A DNA stretch of 15,558 bases, from positions 1-15,558 of the forward strand of contig CAUZEB010000027.1 in the NCBI GenBank assembly GCA_963578655.1, read 5' to 3'. The position numbers were made by a program, and so were the translations under genes. Origin of the DNA: CAUZEB01 sp963578655 (lineage in GTDB: Bacteria > Chloroflexota > Dehalococcoidia > Lucifugimonadales > CAUZEB01). Positions 6,900 through 13,754 of this stretch are shown in pieces (the stretch's first letter is position 1; each line of letters starts with the position of its first letter). The notes beneath the pieces were generated by a model. The model saw only the letters and a program-made list of their open reading frames with translations. It had not been told where the DNA came from and made no database searches.

Positions 6900-7081
6900 A
6901 GCTGATGGATTATGATTTAAAATGTCCAAAATGTAACCATGAGTTTGAAGCAGATTGCGATTGGGATAAGGATCAGTGTCCTAATTGCGGCAATGGATTT
7001 ATGTGGGATGAGCAATGTGCTCCTGACTTCTCGGATTGCTGGACAATAATATTATGGGAATCAAATAACTATGAATATTAA
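6896..7081 (+). CDS. Small zinc-ribbon protein
   Basis: A protein of 61 residues from GTG at 6896, or 58 from ATG at 6905. The GTG overlaps the upstream stop, while the ATG has TAGGA about 11 bases upstream. I keep the longer form because overlap starts are the rule here. LKCPKCNHEF and QCPNCGNGF are the two knuckles of a rubredoxin-like zinc ribbon. The C-terminal half is acidic and Trp-rich (MWDEQC, DCWTIILW). It could be a small adaptor or regulator. Its end overlaps the next gene by 11 bases. Confidence 0.7.
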   Translation: MKLMDYDLKCPKCNHEFEADCDWDKDQCPNCGNGFMWDEQCAPDFSDCWTIILWESNNYEY

Positions 7082-7523
7082 TAGACGTAAATTCTTTCGA
7101 GTGGCGGCTGTTGGGGTAGCAGCCGCCTCTCTCCCTGCTTTCTTGCAGCCGGAAAAGATCCACGGCAAGAGTATTACCCCACTACATAACGGATTATATG
7201 CTTGGGAGGAATATGGTTTTGCAATATTTGACCCTCCCCCACAAGAGCCACAGGATTTTCCTCTACGATATGATCCTTATCTTACACAGTATAAGCTGGA
7301 ATGGCATGAGGTAGAAGATAGACTCTTCTCTCAAGAAGATATTAAGCGATGTAGAGAACAATATCAAAAACATCAAGAAGAACGATTGGCGGAAATCCTA
7401 TGTGGCCCTTTACGTCACGGTGTATATTCTAGTGATATTCTAGATAAGATATTTCTGGTAGATAGCTTATCTACTCACGCAACAGTTGAATTCCCCCTAG
7501 ATATACTAAGGGCAGAGATATGA
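7071..7523 (+). CDS. Twin-arginine-leader protein 2, with two capsid-like segments in swapped order
   Basis: A 150-residue protein. MNINRRKFFRVAAVGVAAA is a strong Tat-type leader (RRKFFR and an Ala-rich core), ending near FLQ. Behind it, GLYAWEEYGFAIFD (residues 41-54) resembles the C-terminal end of many phage major capsid proteins, of the type GxxGWxELGFAVLDNRR. GVYSSDILDKIF...VEFPLD (residues 117-144) resembles their N-terminal part and also lines up with residues 83-105 of the protein at 11208. The two pieces are therefore in reversed order. This resemblance is from memory and short matches, not a search. The middle is charged and probably helical. Its stop overlaps the next start as ATGA. 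Confidence 0.7.
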   Translation: MNINRRKFFRVAAVGVAAASLPAFLQPEKIHGKSITPLHNGLYAWEEYGFAIFDPPPQEPQDFPLRYDPYLTQYKLEWHEVEDRLFSQEDIKRCREQYQKHQEERLAEILCGPLRHGVYSSDILDKIFLVDSLSTHATVEFPLDILRAEI

Positions 7524-8080
7524 ACATCAACCGTAGAAAACTATTTCGGGTGGCTGCTGTTGGATTAGCCACGGCTGCTCTACCCGTCTTTTTACAAAAA
7601 GATATAGTAGCTCAGAAGGTGGTTACAGAATTACCGGTAGGAGTTACTGAAACAGGTAAGGTTGATGGCCTACAGGGTGCTATTGATTTTTTGCTGGAAC
7701 ATGCTAAGGATGGTCGTTGGGATATAATGATTAGGGCCAAAGATATATTGGAGAGAAATTTAAAAAATATGCAGGAGAAGCAGGCCGCCGCTGAGATATT
7801 GAATTCATTGCCTCGTGAAGCCTATGATGAACGAGAGTTTATAGCATATACAATTCCTAACGGTGGCTATATACCCGAAAAGACGATAGTATCTGATATA
7901 GGAATCTGTACCAGATGTTTTTGCTGTTGGACCAAACAAGATGGCTGTTCTAATCCTGATTGCGAAGCCAATCTAGATTATCAAGTCTTCTATCAAAAGG
8001 ACTATTATTATTACAGTGGTGACCAAAAAAAGAGTTTGAGTATCAATCTAAAAACTAATAAGGTGAAACAAATAAAATGA
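7520..8080 (+). CDS. Twin-arginine-leader protein 3, capsid-like segments plus Cys cluster
   Basis: A 186-residue protein. Its leader MNINRRKLFRVAAVGLATA is nearly the same as that of the preceding gene, with a possible cleavage after IVA near residue 31. Residues 54-80 (AIDFLLEHAKDGRWDIMIRA) resemble the helix region of phage major capsid proteins. REFIAYTIPNGGYIPE (residues 105-120) resembles their YTIPN loop, which in capsid proteins I recall comes before that helix, so the order here is reversed. A cluster of six cysteines follows (Cys130, 133, 135, 136, 143, 148; CTRCFCCWTKQDGCSNPDC), likely a metal site, then a Tyr-rich tail. Function unknown. It is coupled on both sides by ATGA overlaps. 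Confidence 0.7.
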   Translation: MNINRRKLFRVAAVGLATAALPVFLQKDIVAQKVVTELPVGVTETGKVDGLQGAIDFLLEHAKDGRWDIMIRAKDILERNLKNMQEKQAAAEILNSLPREAYDEREFIAYTIPNGGYIPEKTIVSDIGICTRCFCCWTKQDGCSNPDCEANLDYQVFYQKDYYYYSGDQKKSLSINLKTNKVKQIK

Positions 8081-8589
8081 AAAGAAGAAACTTTTTGGGT
8101 GGAGCGGTCGCTGGACTCCTATCCCTAATACCATTTTCCCAAGCGAAGCCTGAAACCCAGGAGACTGTTAAAGCTCTAATAGATCTTGAGCCTAAAATAT
8201 TCAAGTATAGGATGCCTCTTGGTAAAGATGATGACTATATAGAGAATGTCACCTTGGGCCATCCTGGCAAGGTCTGGACTTTCAATTACGATAAAGACGA
8301 AATGATGGAGAAACTGCGTCAGACCATGATAAGCATGGCCGAGGCTAATAAGAAAGCTGCCAATGCAGCTGATGAATTGGCAGGATGTCTATGGAATATT
8401 AAGGATGGTAAAGATCTATCACCTAAAGAGATTCGAACTGAACTTTATATATCTCCGGAAGCTCTAGAAGATATTAGAAACTGGGGAGTTGATGAGTTGA
8501 ATGAGAAGACTAGGAAAGAGGTGTACGCAGGGTTTGCCCCAATCTCTTACGTTAATAACGCAAGGAGCTTATACCGTGCCGGAGTATAA
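8077..8589 (+). CDS. Twin-arginine-leader protein 4, with one capsid-like segment
   Basis: A 170-residue protein. MKRRNFLGGAVAGLLSLIPF fits the Tat consensus (RRxFLx) closely, with a likely cleavage after SQA at residue 23. The middle has a helical, alanine-rich stretch (residues about 74-105). TELYISPEALEDIRNWGV (residues 121-138), followed by DELNEKTRKEVY, closely resembles the TDLYVSPEAxEDIRNW stretch that I recall from phage major capsid proteins. No other capsid region is present, so this is not a complete capsid protein. It begins in an ATGA overlap, and its end overlaps the GTG start of the next gene by 14 bases. Confidence 0.7.
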   Translation: MKRRNFLGGAVAGLLSLIPFSQAKPETQETVKALIDLEPKIFKYRMPLGKDDDYIENVTLGHPGKVWTFNYDKDEMMEKLRQTMISMAEANKKAANAADELAGCLWNIKDGKDLSPKEIRTELYISPEALEDIRNWGVDELNEKTRKEVYAGFAPISYVNNARSLYRAGV

Positions 8590-8986
8590 TTTTCAATGCA
8601 ATAAATGCGAAACTCTTTTTAATAAGTTCTGGTCTATGGCGGATTATGATAAAAGAAGTAAAAACGTAAAATGCCCTAATTGTAAAACAAAAAAGGTGTA
8701 TAGAGATTACGCTACTGATCAAGTTACTAGTAATGTAGTACCTATGCTATCTGAATGTAGCACTCTACAGCGGTATGCTGAAAAGCAATCGAAACAATAC
8801 GGTAAAGAAAAATGCGAAAAAATGGCAGAAGGCTTTACCGAATATCGTAGAAACAAAAAGGGGGGCATGAAAGAGCTACCATCCGGTATGAAACGCTATG
8901 ATGGTGCCGAGAGTATGCCTGCCGAACTAACTAAGCCCGCTGCTAAAAAGAAACGCCGGGCTGTAAAAAGAAAGAAAAAGAAATGA
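8576..8986 (+). CDS. FmdB-like zinc-ribbon protein with Lys/Arg-rich tail
   Basis: A 136-residue protein starting at GTG 8576. AAGGAGC at 8562-8568 sits correctly before it, and the protein then begins PEYNFQCNKCE, the standard opening of FmdB-type zinc ribbons. Cys8/Cys11 and Cys33/Cys36 (KCPNC) form the zinc site, followed by a Tyr/Arg-rich end (VYRDYATD). A second, helical region follows, and the last 15 or so residues are almost all Lys/Arg (KKKRRAVKRKKKK), which suggests nucleic-acid binding. Members of this group occur often in phage genomes near structural or packaging genes, usually without a known function. The stop overlaps the next ATG (ATGA). Confidence 0.8.
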   Translation: MPEYNFQCNKCETLFNKFWSMADYDKRSKNVKCPNCKTKKVYRDYATDQVTSNVVPMLSECSTLQRYAEKQSKQYGKEKCEKMAEGFTEYRRNKKGGMKELPSGMKRYDGAESMPAELTKPAAKKKRRAVKRKKKK

Positions 8987-9396
8987 AGCGAGATCAAGTT
9001 GTCTTTCATCAGATAAATCCGGATCGTACCGAGCCTGCTAACGAAAGCATTTTTAAAGTATTTACTTTTAAGGGTAAGGAGGACTTTTTGGACGAAGATA
9101 AGTACCCGATGCTGGACCTAGAAGACACACAGAAGGCTTTCGAGTCCCCTGACGCTCACGCGATTAAACAAGTGGTGGGTAACCGGACCCGATATTTTGT
9201 AAAACGCGGTAAGGCAGGCAGGTTATTCAATCCTATTGGCTTATATTCCGAGGGCAGTCAGTATAGTCGTACTAGACACGCCGCAAAACCCAATTGGGAA
9301 ATAAAAGAAACCACTGAAAAGATTTTTATCTACTATATTAAGTTCTTGCGTAGTAAGAATTCTGCGTGGCTTAACAATGCAGAAAGGGAAGTGTAA
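8983..9396 (+). CDS. Hypothetical protein
   Basis: A 137-residue soluble protein without a recognised family. It begins in an ATGA overlap and ends in a TAATG overlap, so it is translationally coupled on both sides. Its middle has NRTRYFVKRGKAGRLFNPIG (Arg/Lys-rich, Gly turns), and the C-terminal third is predicted helical (EKIFIYYIKFLRSKNSAWL). The basic and aromatic content would suit nucleic-acid contact, but this is a weak inference. Confidence 0.65.
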   Translation: MKRDQVVFHQINPDRTEPANESIFKVFTFKGKEDFLDEDKYPMLDLEDTQKAFESPDAHAIKQVVGNRTRYFVKRGKAGRLFNPIGLYSEGSQYSRTRHAAKPNWEIKETTEKIFIYYIKFLRSKNSAWLNNAEREV

Positions 9397-9746
9397 TGGT
9401 TAAGGCTAAAGGGAGACTAGGGAAAAATGAAAAGTATATAATTGAGGGTATGTTTGAGGACGGACATAGTTTCGAAGAGATAGCAGAAGCAATTGATAGG
9501 AAGGCAGCGACTGTGGAAAAGCACATCCGATCTATCTCGGAAGCAGAAGCGGAAGCAGTAGAAGAGGGAGAACCGACGAAAAGGAAAAAGGCAAAGGCTC
9601 CCATGATCCGTAGGACTGTGAGCGGCAAGGAAGGCGTATCTATTATGACCGACGCAGCCTCCACGATTTCTGACCTCAACCGTAATAAGCCGAGTACAAT
9701 TAAGAAACGCTACGAAGGAACTATTCATAAGATCTCGGATGATTAA
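9396..9746 (+). CDS. Helix-turn-helix protein (sigma region-4-like)
   Basis: A 116-residue protein that starts in a TAATG overlap. Residues about 9-43 (YIIEGMFEDGHSFEEIAEAI followed by DRKAATVEKHI) form a helix-turn-helix of the sigma-70 region-4/LuxR type: a first helix, a turn with GHS, and a recognition helix. An acidic Ala/Glu stretch (EAEAEAVEEGE) then leads into a basic stretch (PTKRKKAKAPMIRR). It may be a DNA-binding regulator or an accessory transcription factor of the phage. No full sigma domain is present. It ends in another TAATG junction. Confidence 0.7.
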   Translation: MVKAKGRLGKNEKYIIEGMFEDGHSFEEIAEAIDRKAATVEKHIRSISEAEAEAVEEGEPTKRKKAKAPMIRRTVSGKEGVSIMTDAASTISDLNRNKPSTIKKRYEGTIHKISDD

Positions 9747-10180
9747 TGGCTAAAGAGCAAACAGAAAAAAATAGATACAAGTCCAGGTACTCCCCTCAAA
9801 TCTGGGTCCATGCGGCCCAGTACGTCACTGAGCTTATCTGTGAAAAGAAAGCTAAAGTAGACAAGAAAGACTTACCAGTAAAGTTTTGGGAATTACCAGA
9901 ATGGAATAAATACTTTCGGAATCAAATAGCGTCCGCTAATAAGTTGGTAAAAACTTATGGAGAGCATGCGGTCATCGCGGCCCTCCATGATAATAGAACC
10001 TGGAAGACTTATTCTCTGCGGGCTAAATGGTTGATTCCCATCATAGAAGAGTATAAAAGAAAAGCTGAACTTGCTAAGCAAATTGCAGAAAAGATATCTT
10101 ATGACTTTTCAGAGAAGAGTACCTTTGAGAGTAACAATCGTAAGAAGTCTGTAATATCAAAGCTTAGGGATTTAGAATGA
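9746..10180 (+). CDS. Hypothetical helical protein upstream of the recombinase
   Basis: A 144-residue, basic, mostly helical protein. Its recognisable core is LPVKFWELPEWNKYFRNQI (residues about 43-61) followed by ANKLVKTYGEHAVIAALHD, a pattern of aromatic residues and helices. It is joined to the RecA-like gene by an ATGA overlap, so it probably works in DNA replication or recombination, for instance as a loader or DNA-binding accessory. I cannot name the family. Confidence 0.65.
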   Translation: MAKEQTEKNRYKSRYSPQIWVHAAQYVTELICEKKAKVDKKDLPVKFWELPEWNKYFRNQIASANKLVKTYGEHAVIAALHDNRTWKTYSLRAKWLIPIIEEYKRKAELAKQIAEKISYDFSEKSTFESNNRKKSVISKLRDLE

Positions 10181-11205
10181 CAAAAGAAAAAAAAGAAAAA
10201 GTAGTAGACAGTTTTGCCCCCGATTTAGTAAGTGTCCTCGGCGATGTCTTATTGGATGCGAAATACATAATAGATAACCCTCCACCCTTAATACCACTAA
10301 CACCGAAATTAGATCTAGCGTTAGGTGGTGGGGTGCCAGAGGGTTCTCTTTTTATAATGACCGGTCCAGAAAAAGTGGGAAAGACCGTTACTGCTCTACA
10401 GTTCTGTAAAAATGCTCAGAAGACACTGTTAGAGGATGGGAGTCGCCGTAAGATTGTTTATGGTAATGTGGAAGGACGAGTAAAGAAACGAGATTTGGAG
10501 GGTGTTAATGGTCTAGATATTAACCCAGACTTCTTCCGGCTATTGGGTTCTACCAAAGGCAATATTCTATCAGGCGAAAAATACCTAAAAGCGTTCGATC
10601 ATATGGTATACCACATACCACACTCTGTCGGTGTAATTGACTCCTTCTCAGCACTAGCTTCAGAAAAAGAACTGGTGGAAGATTTAGAGGATTCACAAGT
10701 AGCAGTAATGCAAAAGTTTATTGCTAAATTTACACGGCGATTTGCTAATGTACTGCCGATTAATCGTGTTACTCTAGTAGGCGTCACTCATATGATGGCT
10801 AATATTGGAGCAATGGGAAACGCTCGTAAAACGTCAGAGAAGTCAGGGAATGCTTTAAAGTATGCCCAGGATGTCAAGTTGCGAGCAACTCATAGAATGC
10901 CTCTGAAACAGGGGGAACGACAGATAGGTCAACATATACATTGGATAGTAGAAAACACTGCTACCAATGCCCTGCCCGGTCAGAAGGTAGTTAGTACTAT
11001 GAAGTATGGCCGAGGCATCTGGGAAGAATGGGAGTTGGTGGATATTGCAAAAGACTTCAGTATCATCAAGGGAAGCAAATGGCTAACACTTCCAGGAGTA
11101 GACTCACAACTTAATGGGCAGGGACAAGCTGCCACTTACTTAGAAGAAAACCCGAACGCTTATAGTGATTTATATGCACAGGTTAACGAAATGATGGGGA
11201 TTTAA
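10177..11205 (+). CDS. RecA/UvsX-like recombinase
   Basis: A 342-residue ATP-dependent strand-exchange protein. Walker A is GPEKVGKT (residues 63-70) and Walker B is VGVIDSF (Asp155). The region after VGVTHMMANIGAMG (MGNARKTSEKSGNALKYAQ) corresponds to the DNA-binding loop 2. KLDLALGGGVPEGSLFIMTG is the usual entry to the RecA core. No N-terminal RecA helix-strand exchange domain of bacterial type is visible, and the size fits phage UvsX-type enzymes. It would form filaments on single-stranded DNA for repair and recombination-dependent replication. It starts in an ATGA overlap and is followed 2 bases later by the twin-arginine protein at 11208. Confidence 0.85.
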   Translation: MTKEKKEKVVDSFAPDLVSVLGDVLLDAKYIIDNPPPLIPLTPKLDLALGGGVPEGSLFIMTGPEKVGKTVTALQFCKNAQKTLLEDGSRRKIVYGNVEGRVKKRDLEGVNGLDINPDFFRLLGSTKGNILSGEKYLKAFDHMVYHIPHSVGVIDSFSALASEKELVEDLEDSQVAVMQKFIAKFTRRFANVLPINRVTLVGVTHMMANIGAMGNARKTSEKSGNALKYAQDVKLRATHRMPLKQGERQIGQHIHWIVENTATNALPGQKVVSTMKYGRGIWEEWELVDIAKDFSIIKGSKWLTLPGVDSQLNGQGQAATYLEENPNAYSDLYAQVNEMMGI

Positions 11206-11207
11206 AA

Positions 11208-12323
11208 ATGGATCGTAGAAATTTCTTAGCAGGGGTTTCCGGCCTGTTGGCCGCTGCCCCTATTTTACCTGGGCTGAATTTACTTAATCAAAATTACAGA
11301 GAGCTAGATGTAGAAGAGGCTGATTGGCGAGATATAATACCGGTTAAGCCCAATCCTGCTACGCCACAAATAAAAGAGGCTTTATCTACAGCTGACCTCA
11401 GGGATGTGTTAAGTGCAGTTGCAGAGATACCAGGAGACCCAGGCTTCTATGGTTTTTCATATAGTTCAATCTTTGAACCCGTAATGATGAACTATAGCTC
11501 CTTGGCAGAATTTCCTTTAGATGATCTAATATCTATCTTTCTTGATAGTAATAAGCAAATAATAAGATCAACGTTCGCTGATCCCCATCAAGACTATGTA
11601 AAATTAGAAATGGCCGAATGGGTCGGAGATGACAAAGAGATAAGTATCCGTCCCTTTTCAAAGGATCGTAACTGGGATAGTATTGCGGCCTGGATACAGG
11701 AGATGCAGAGCAGCTTTCAGTCTAAGGTGAGCTATTCTGCATGGTCTCTCTTACTAGAAGCTGCTAAAACTAGTCCTGCATTAGAGGTGACAAATTTTAT
11801 CGGTAAAATTAAAGAGAATATACCCCTCATGAAAGCTGCTATGCGTAGAACGATTGGAAATAGCAGTAGCGAACTGATGTGCGGGCATGTGGGACCAGTT
11901 CAAAACCTTGACCGTCCGGGGTTTTGCGATCTAGTACGTCCTCAAGCAACCGACTTATATGTGCCTACCCATACCTACCTAGCATTAGAACAACAGTTTA
12001 AATCTATGGTAGATGAGATGAACAATATGATGCGTCCCGAAATTGATCTAAGACAAGAGTGGGATCGATTTCGACCAGATAATCAGCGGATGACCATACT
12101 AGGCGTTAATATTTGTCATGCCCCTGAACTATCATGGTGGAATAAAAAGCTTCATTGGGGAGTGCTTTTTGATCTACGTCATAATGACTATTGCGTTCAA
12201 CCGTACTATGATCTCCCGGAAATGATCACTAGAACTATTGAGAATGGTAAAGTCTCTGGTAGGGTGTGGGGAAGGTTAGGTATGGGAGTACTAGATACTA
12301 GAAAGATCATGTTGGTAAAATGA
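11208..12323 (+). CDS. Twin-arginine-leader protein 5, probable divergent major-capsid-like protein
   Basis: A 371-residue protein. MDRRNFLAGVSGLLAAAPIL is a Tat-type leader (RRNFLA). After it come blocks that match, in order, what I recall of a phage major capsid family: AEFPLD (100-105), DRNWDSIAAWIQEM (153-166), MKAAMRRTIGNSSS (208-221), ATDLYVP (247-253), ILGVN (297-301), LFDLRHND (320-327) and VWGRLGMGVLDTRK (353-366). The YTIPN loop is missing or diverged. Length is slightly below that of usual capsid proteins. A capsid protein with an export-type leader, between a recombinase and a nuclease, is odd. It may be a capsid paralogue with a new job. The start has a weak GGGG site about 7 bases upstream. 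The stop overlaps the next ATG. Confidence 0.6.
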   Translation: MDRRNFLAGVSGLLAAAPILPGLNLLNQNYRELDVEEADWRDIIPVKPNPATPQIKEALSTADLRDVLSAVAEIPGDPGFYGFSYSSIFEPVMMNYSSLAEFPLDDLISIFLDSNKQIIRSTFADPHQDYVKLEMAEWVGDDKEISIRPFSKDRNWDSIAAWIQEMQSSFQSKVSYSAWSLLLEAAKTSPALEVTNFIGKIKENIPLMKAAMRRTIGNSSSELMCGHVGPVQNLDRPGFCDLVRPQATDLYVPTHTYLALEQQFKSMVDEMNNMMRPEIDLRQEWDRFRPDNQRMTILGVNICHAPELSWWNKKLHWGVLFDLRHNDYCVQPYYDLPEMITRTIENGKVSGRVWGRLGMGVLDTRKIMLVK

Positions 12324-12727
12324 AAATAAGAGACCTAGATGGAAATATAGTAGAATGGAAGCCATCAGGGGAGATCGTTACTGCTCAAGATACTAGGTCA
12401 AGATCAAAGCTACACCTAAGTGCCCGAGCTATTCTTTATGATTTGTTTCCTACTACTCCTATTTTAGAAGAAGTAACCGTCCCTATACGTCGAGGTACAT
12501 CGCAGTATCTCGACTTTTTTATCAACTCAATAAAACTCGGCGTTGAGGTACACGGGCAGCAGCACTATAAATTCAATAGTCTGTTCCACTCTACGGCACG
12601 TGACTTTTTAGATCAGAAGAAACGGGACAGAGATAAAAGAGAATGGTGTGAGACAAACAATCTTACTCTTATTGAACTACCTTATAATGAAGAGAAATCA
12701 TGGCAGAAAATGATACAAGCTCGTTGA
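12320..12727 (+). CDS. PD-(D/E)XK nuclease, Vsr/DUF559-like
   Basis: A 135-residue nuclease-like protein. YLDFFINSIKLGVEVHGQQH (residues 63-82) gives Asp65, Glu77, His79 and His82. This is the D-x(n)-ExHxxQH arrangement seen in Vsr and related very-short-patch or DUF559-type enzymes of the restriction-endonuclease fold. The second half (DFLDQKKRDRDKREWCETNN and LIELPYNE) matches the family's pattern of a charged helix followed by a closing strand. It could cut or repair DNA during recombination-dependent replication, or act on host DNA. It starts by ATGA overlap and its end overlaps the next gene by 28 bases. Confidence 0.8.
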   Translation: MKIRDLDGNIVEWKPSGEIVTAQDTRSRSKLHLSARAILYDLFPTTPILEEVTVPIRRGTSQYLDFFINSIKLGVEVHGQQHYKFNSLFHSTARDFLDQKKRDRDKREWCETNNLTLIELPYNEEKSWQKMIQAR

Positions 12728-13200
12728 CACCTAAGGGCCGGATGGAGGCTGTTGAAAAGATCTTAGACGAGTACGAGACAGCTCTCGGTCTACCCAGGTT
12801 TCAAGAAGACTATGTGGGCGAGTCTGAAGTAACGACATATATAGAAATGGACCGGAGATCAATGGAGAAGTTGACCCTGGAGGACTGTGCAGAAATTGCT
12901 ATAGCTCTAGATCAATTTGCCTTTCATCTCCAAAGGGCTGTCAACCGTGAAAACGCACGAGTGAACTGGGCTACTGATCTACTCAAAGAAATGATTTCCG
13001 GGCGAGAGTGTCAATACCAGGGCTCGTGGGATAGCCAGTTCCACCAAGCAGTTAAGGGCGATGCATTCACCAGACAGGTAGCCAAGATACAACGATACGC
13101 TCAACAACGATCAGATAGAATAACATATTTAGCAAATGCTGTGAGAAATCGCAGCAACTTGTTTATTAATTTGCAGAAAGCAAAGGTAATGAAGGGATGA
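12700..13200 (+). CDS. Helical protein, possible UvsY-like recombination mediator
   Basis: A 166-residue, mostly helical protein. The first half is acidic (EKILDEYETALGLPRFQEDY). The second half is a long helical stretch (AIALDQFAFHLQRAVNRENA) with a basic region after it (DAFTRQVAKIQRYAQQRSDR) and AVRNRSNLF near the end. T4 UvsY, a helper of the UvsX recombinase, has a similar size and arrangement, ending in a helical region around a conserved DAIKSR. I see this as an analogy rather than clear homology. The location between a recombinase, a nuclease and a helicase supports a mediator role. Otherwise it is unknown. Confidence 0.55.
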   Translation: MAENDTSSLTPKGRMEAVEKILDEYETALGLPRFQEDYVGESEVTTYIEMDRRSMEKLTLEDCAEIAIALDQFAFHLQRAVNRENARVNWATDLLKEMISGRECQYQGSWDSQFHQAVKGDAFTRQVAKIQRYAQQRSDRITYLANAVRNRSNLFINLQKAKVMKG

Positions 13201-13754
13201 ATAGAAAAGAAAGAATAGCGGCCCTGTTGTCGCAAATGGATAATGAAACACTAGAACAGTTGGAGAGTGCATTAGCTCCTGATGAAAATAATTCCCCGGC
13301 TCCAGCCGGTAAGAAAAACAATCGGAAACGAGGCAGAGGTAAGAAGCGACAGAAGTATGAAGAGATTCATAGCATCAAGGAAACGGATGAAGAGAAGCCA
13401 ACTAATAATAAAAGTCAAAAAAGAAAGTCCCGAAAGCGTAAATCACAGGGTGGACCTAGTAAGGGAAAGCAGTGCCGAACAACTCAGATGGATACAGAAT
13501 CCCGACGAGTTAATAGGTTCGACGAGTTTATTAAAGGCACCTCCCTAGATCCGTCAGAGCAGGAAGAAATGAAAATAGCTCAAAATACAGATAAAAAACG
13601 TAAGAACCATAAACCGTTTCGAACCAGCCGAACAAACCCTATTATTGAGGTTAGGTGTCGTGGTTGTAAAGAGTATTTTGATGTAGCAGCAAGTCTTGTT
13701 ACTGACCACAAGAGATATAAGTGTAACGATTGTTCGGGGAGTGCGTGTGGATGA
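13197..13754 (+). CDS. Basic protein with C-terminal zinc ribbon
   Basis: A 185-residue protein with three parts. Residues 1-35 are helical and acidic. A long, low-complexity Lys/Arg/Ser/Asn stretch covers residues about 38-150 (KKNNRKRGRGKKRQK, KRKSRKRKSQ), with no clear fold. The C-terminal zinc ribbon has VRCRGCKEYF and YKCNDC. The basic stretch suggests nucleic-acid binding. It is placed directly before the replicative helicase and joined to it by ATGA, so it may be a helicase-loading or DNA-binding accessory, by inference. Confidence 0.65.
   Translation: MNRKERIAALLSQMDNETLEQLESALAPDENNSPAPAGKKNNRKRGRGKKRQKYEEIHSIKETDEEKPTNNKSQKRKSRKRKSQGGPSKGKQCRTTQMDTESRRVNRFDEFIKGTSLDPSEQEEMKIAQNTDKKRKNHKPFRTSRTNPIIEVRCRGCKEYFDVAASLVTDHKRYKCNDCSGSACG

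Noticed and set aside
13282..13548. Plus-strand frame inside the basic zinc-ribbon gene
   Set aside because: It is an alternate frame in Lys/Arg-rich DNA without its own ribosome site. The main frame has the zinc ribbon and the ATGA junctions.
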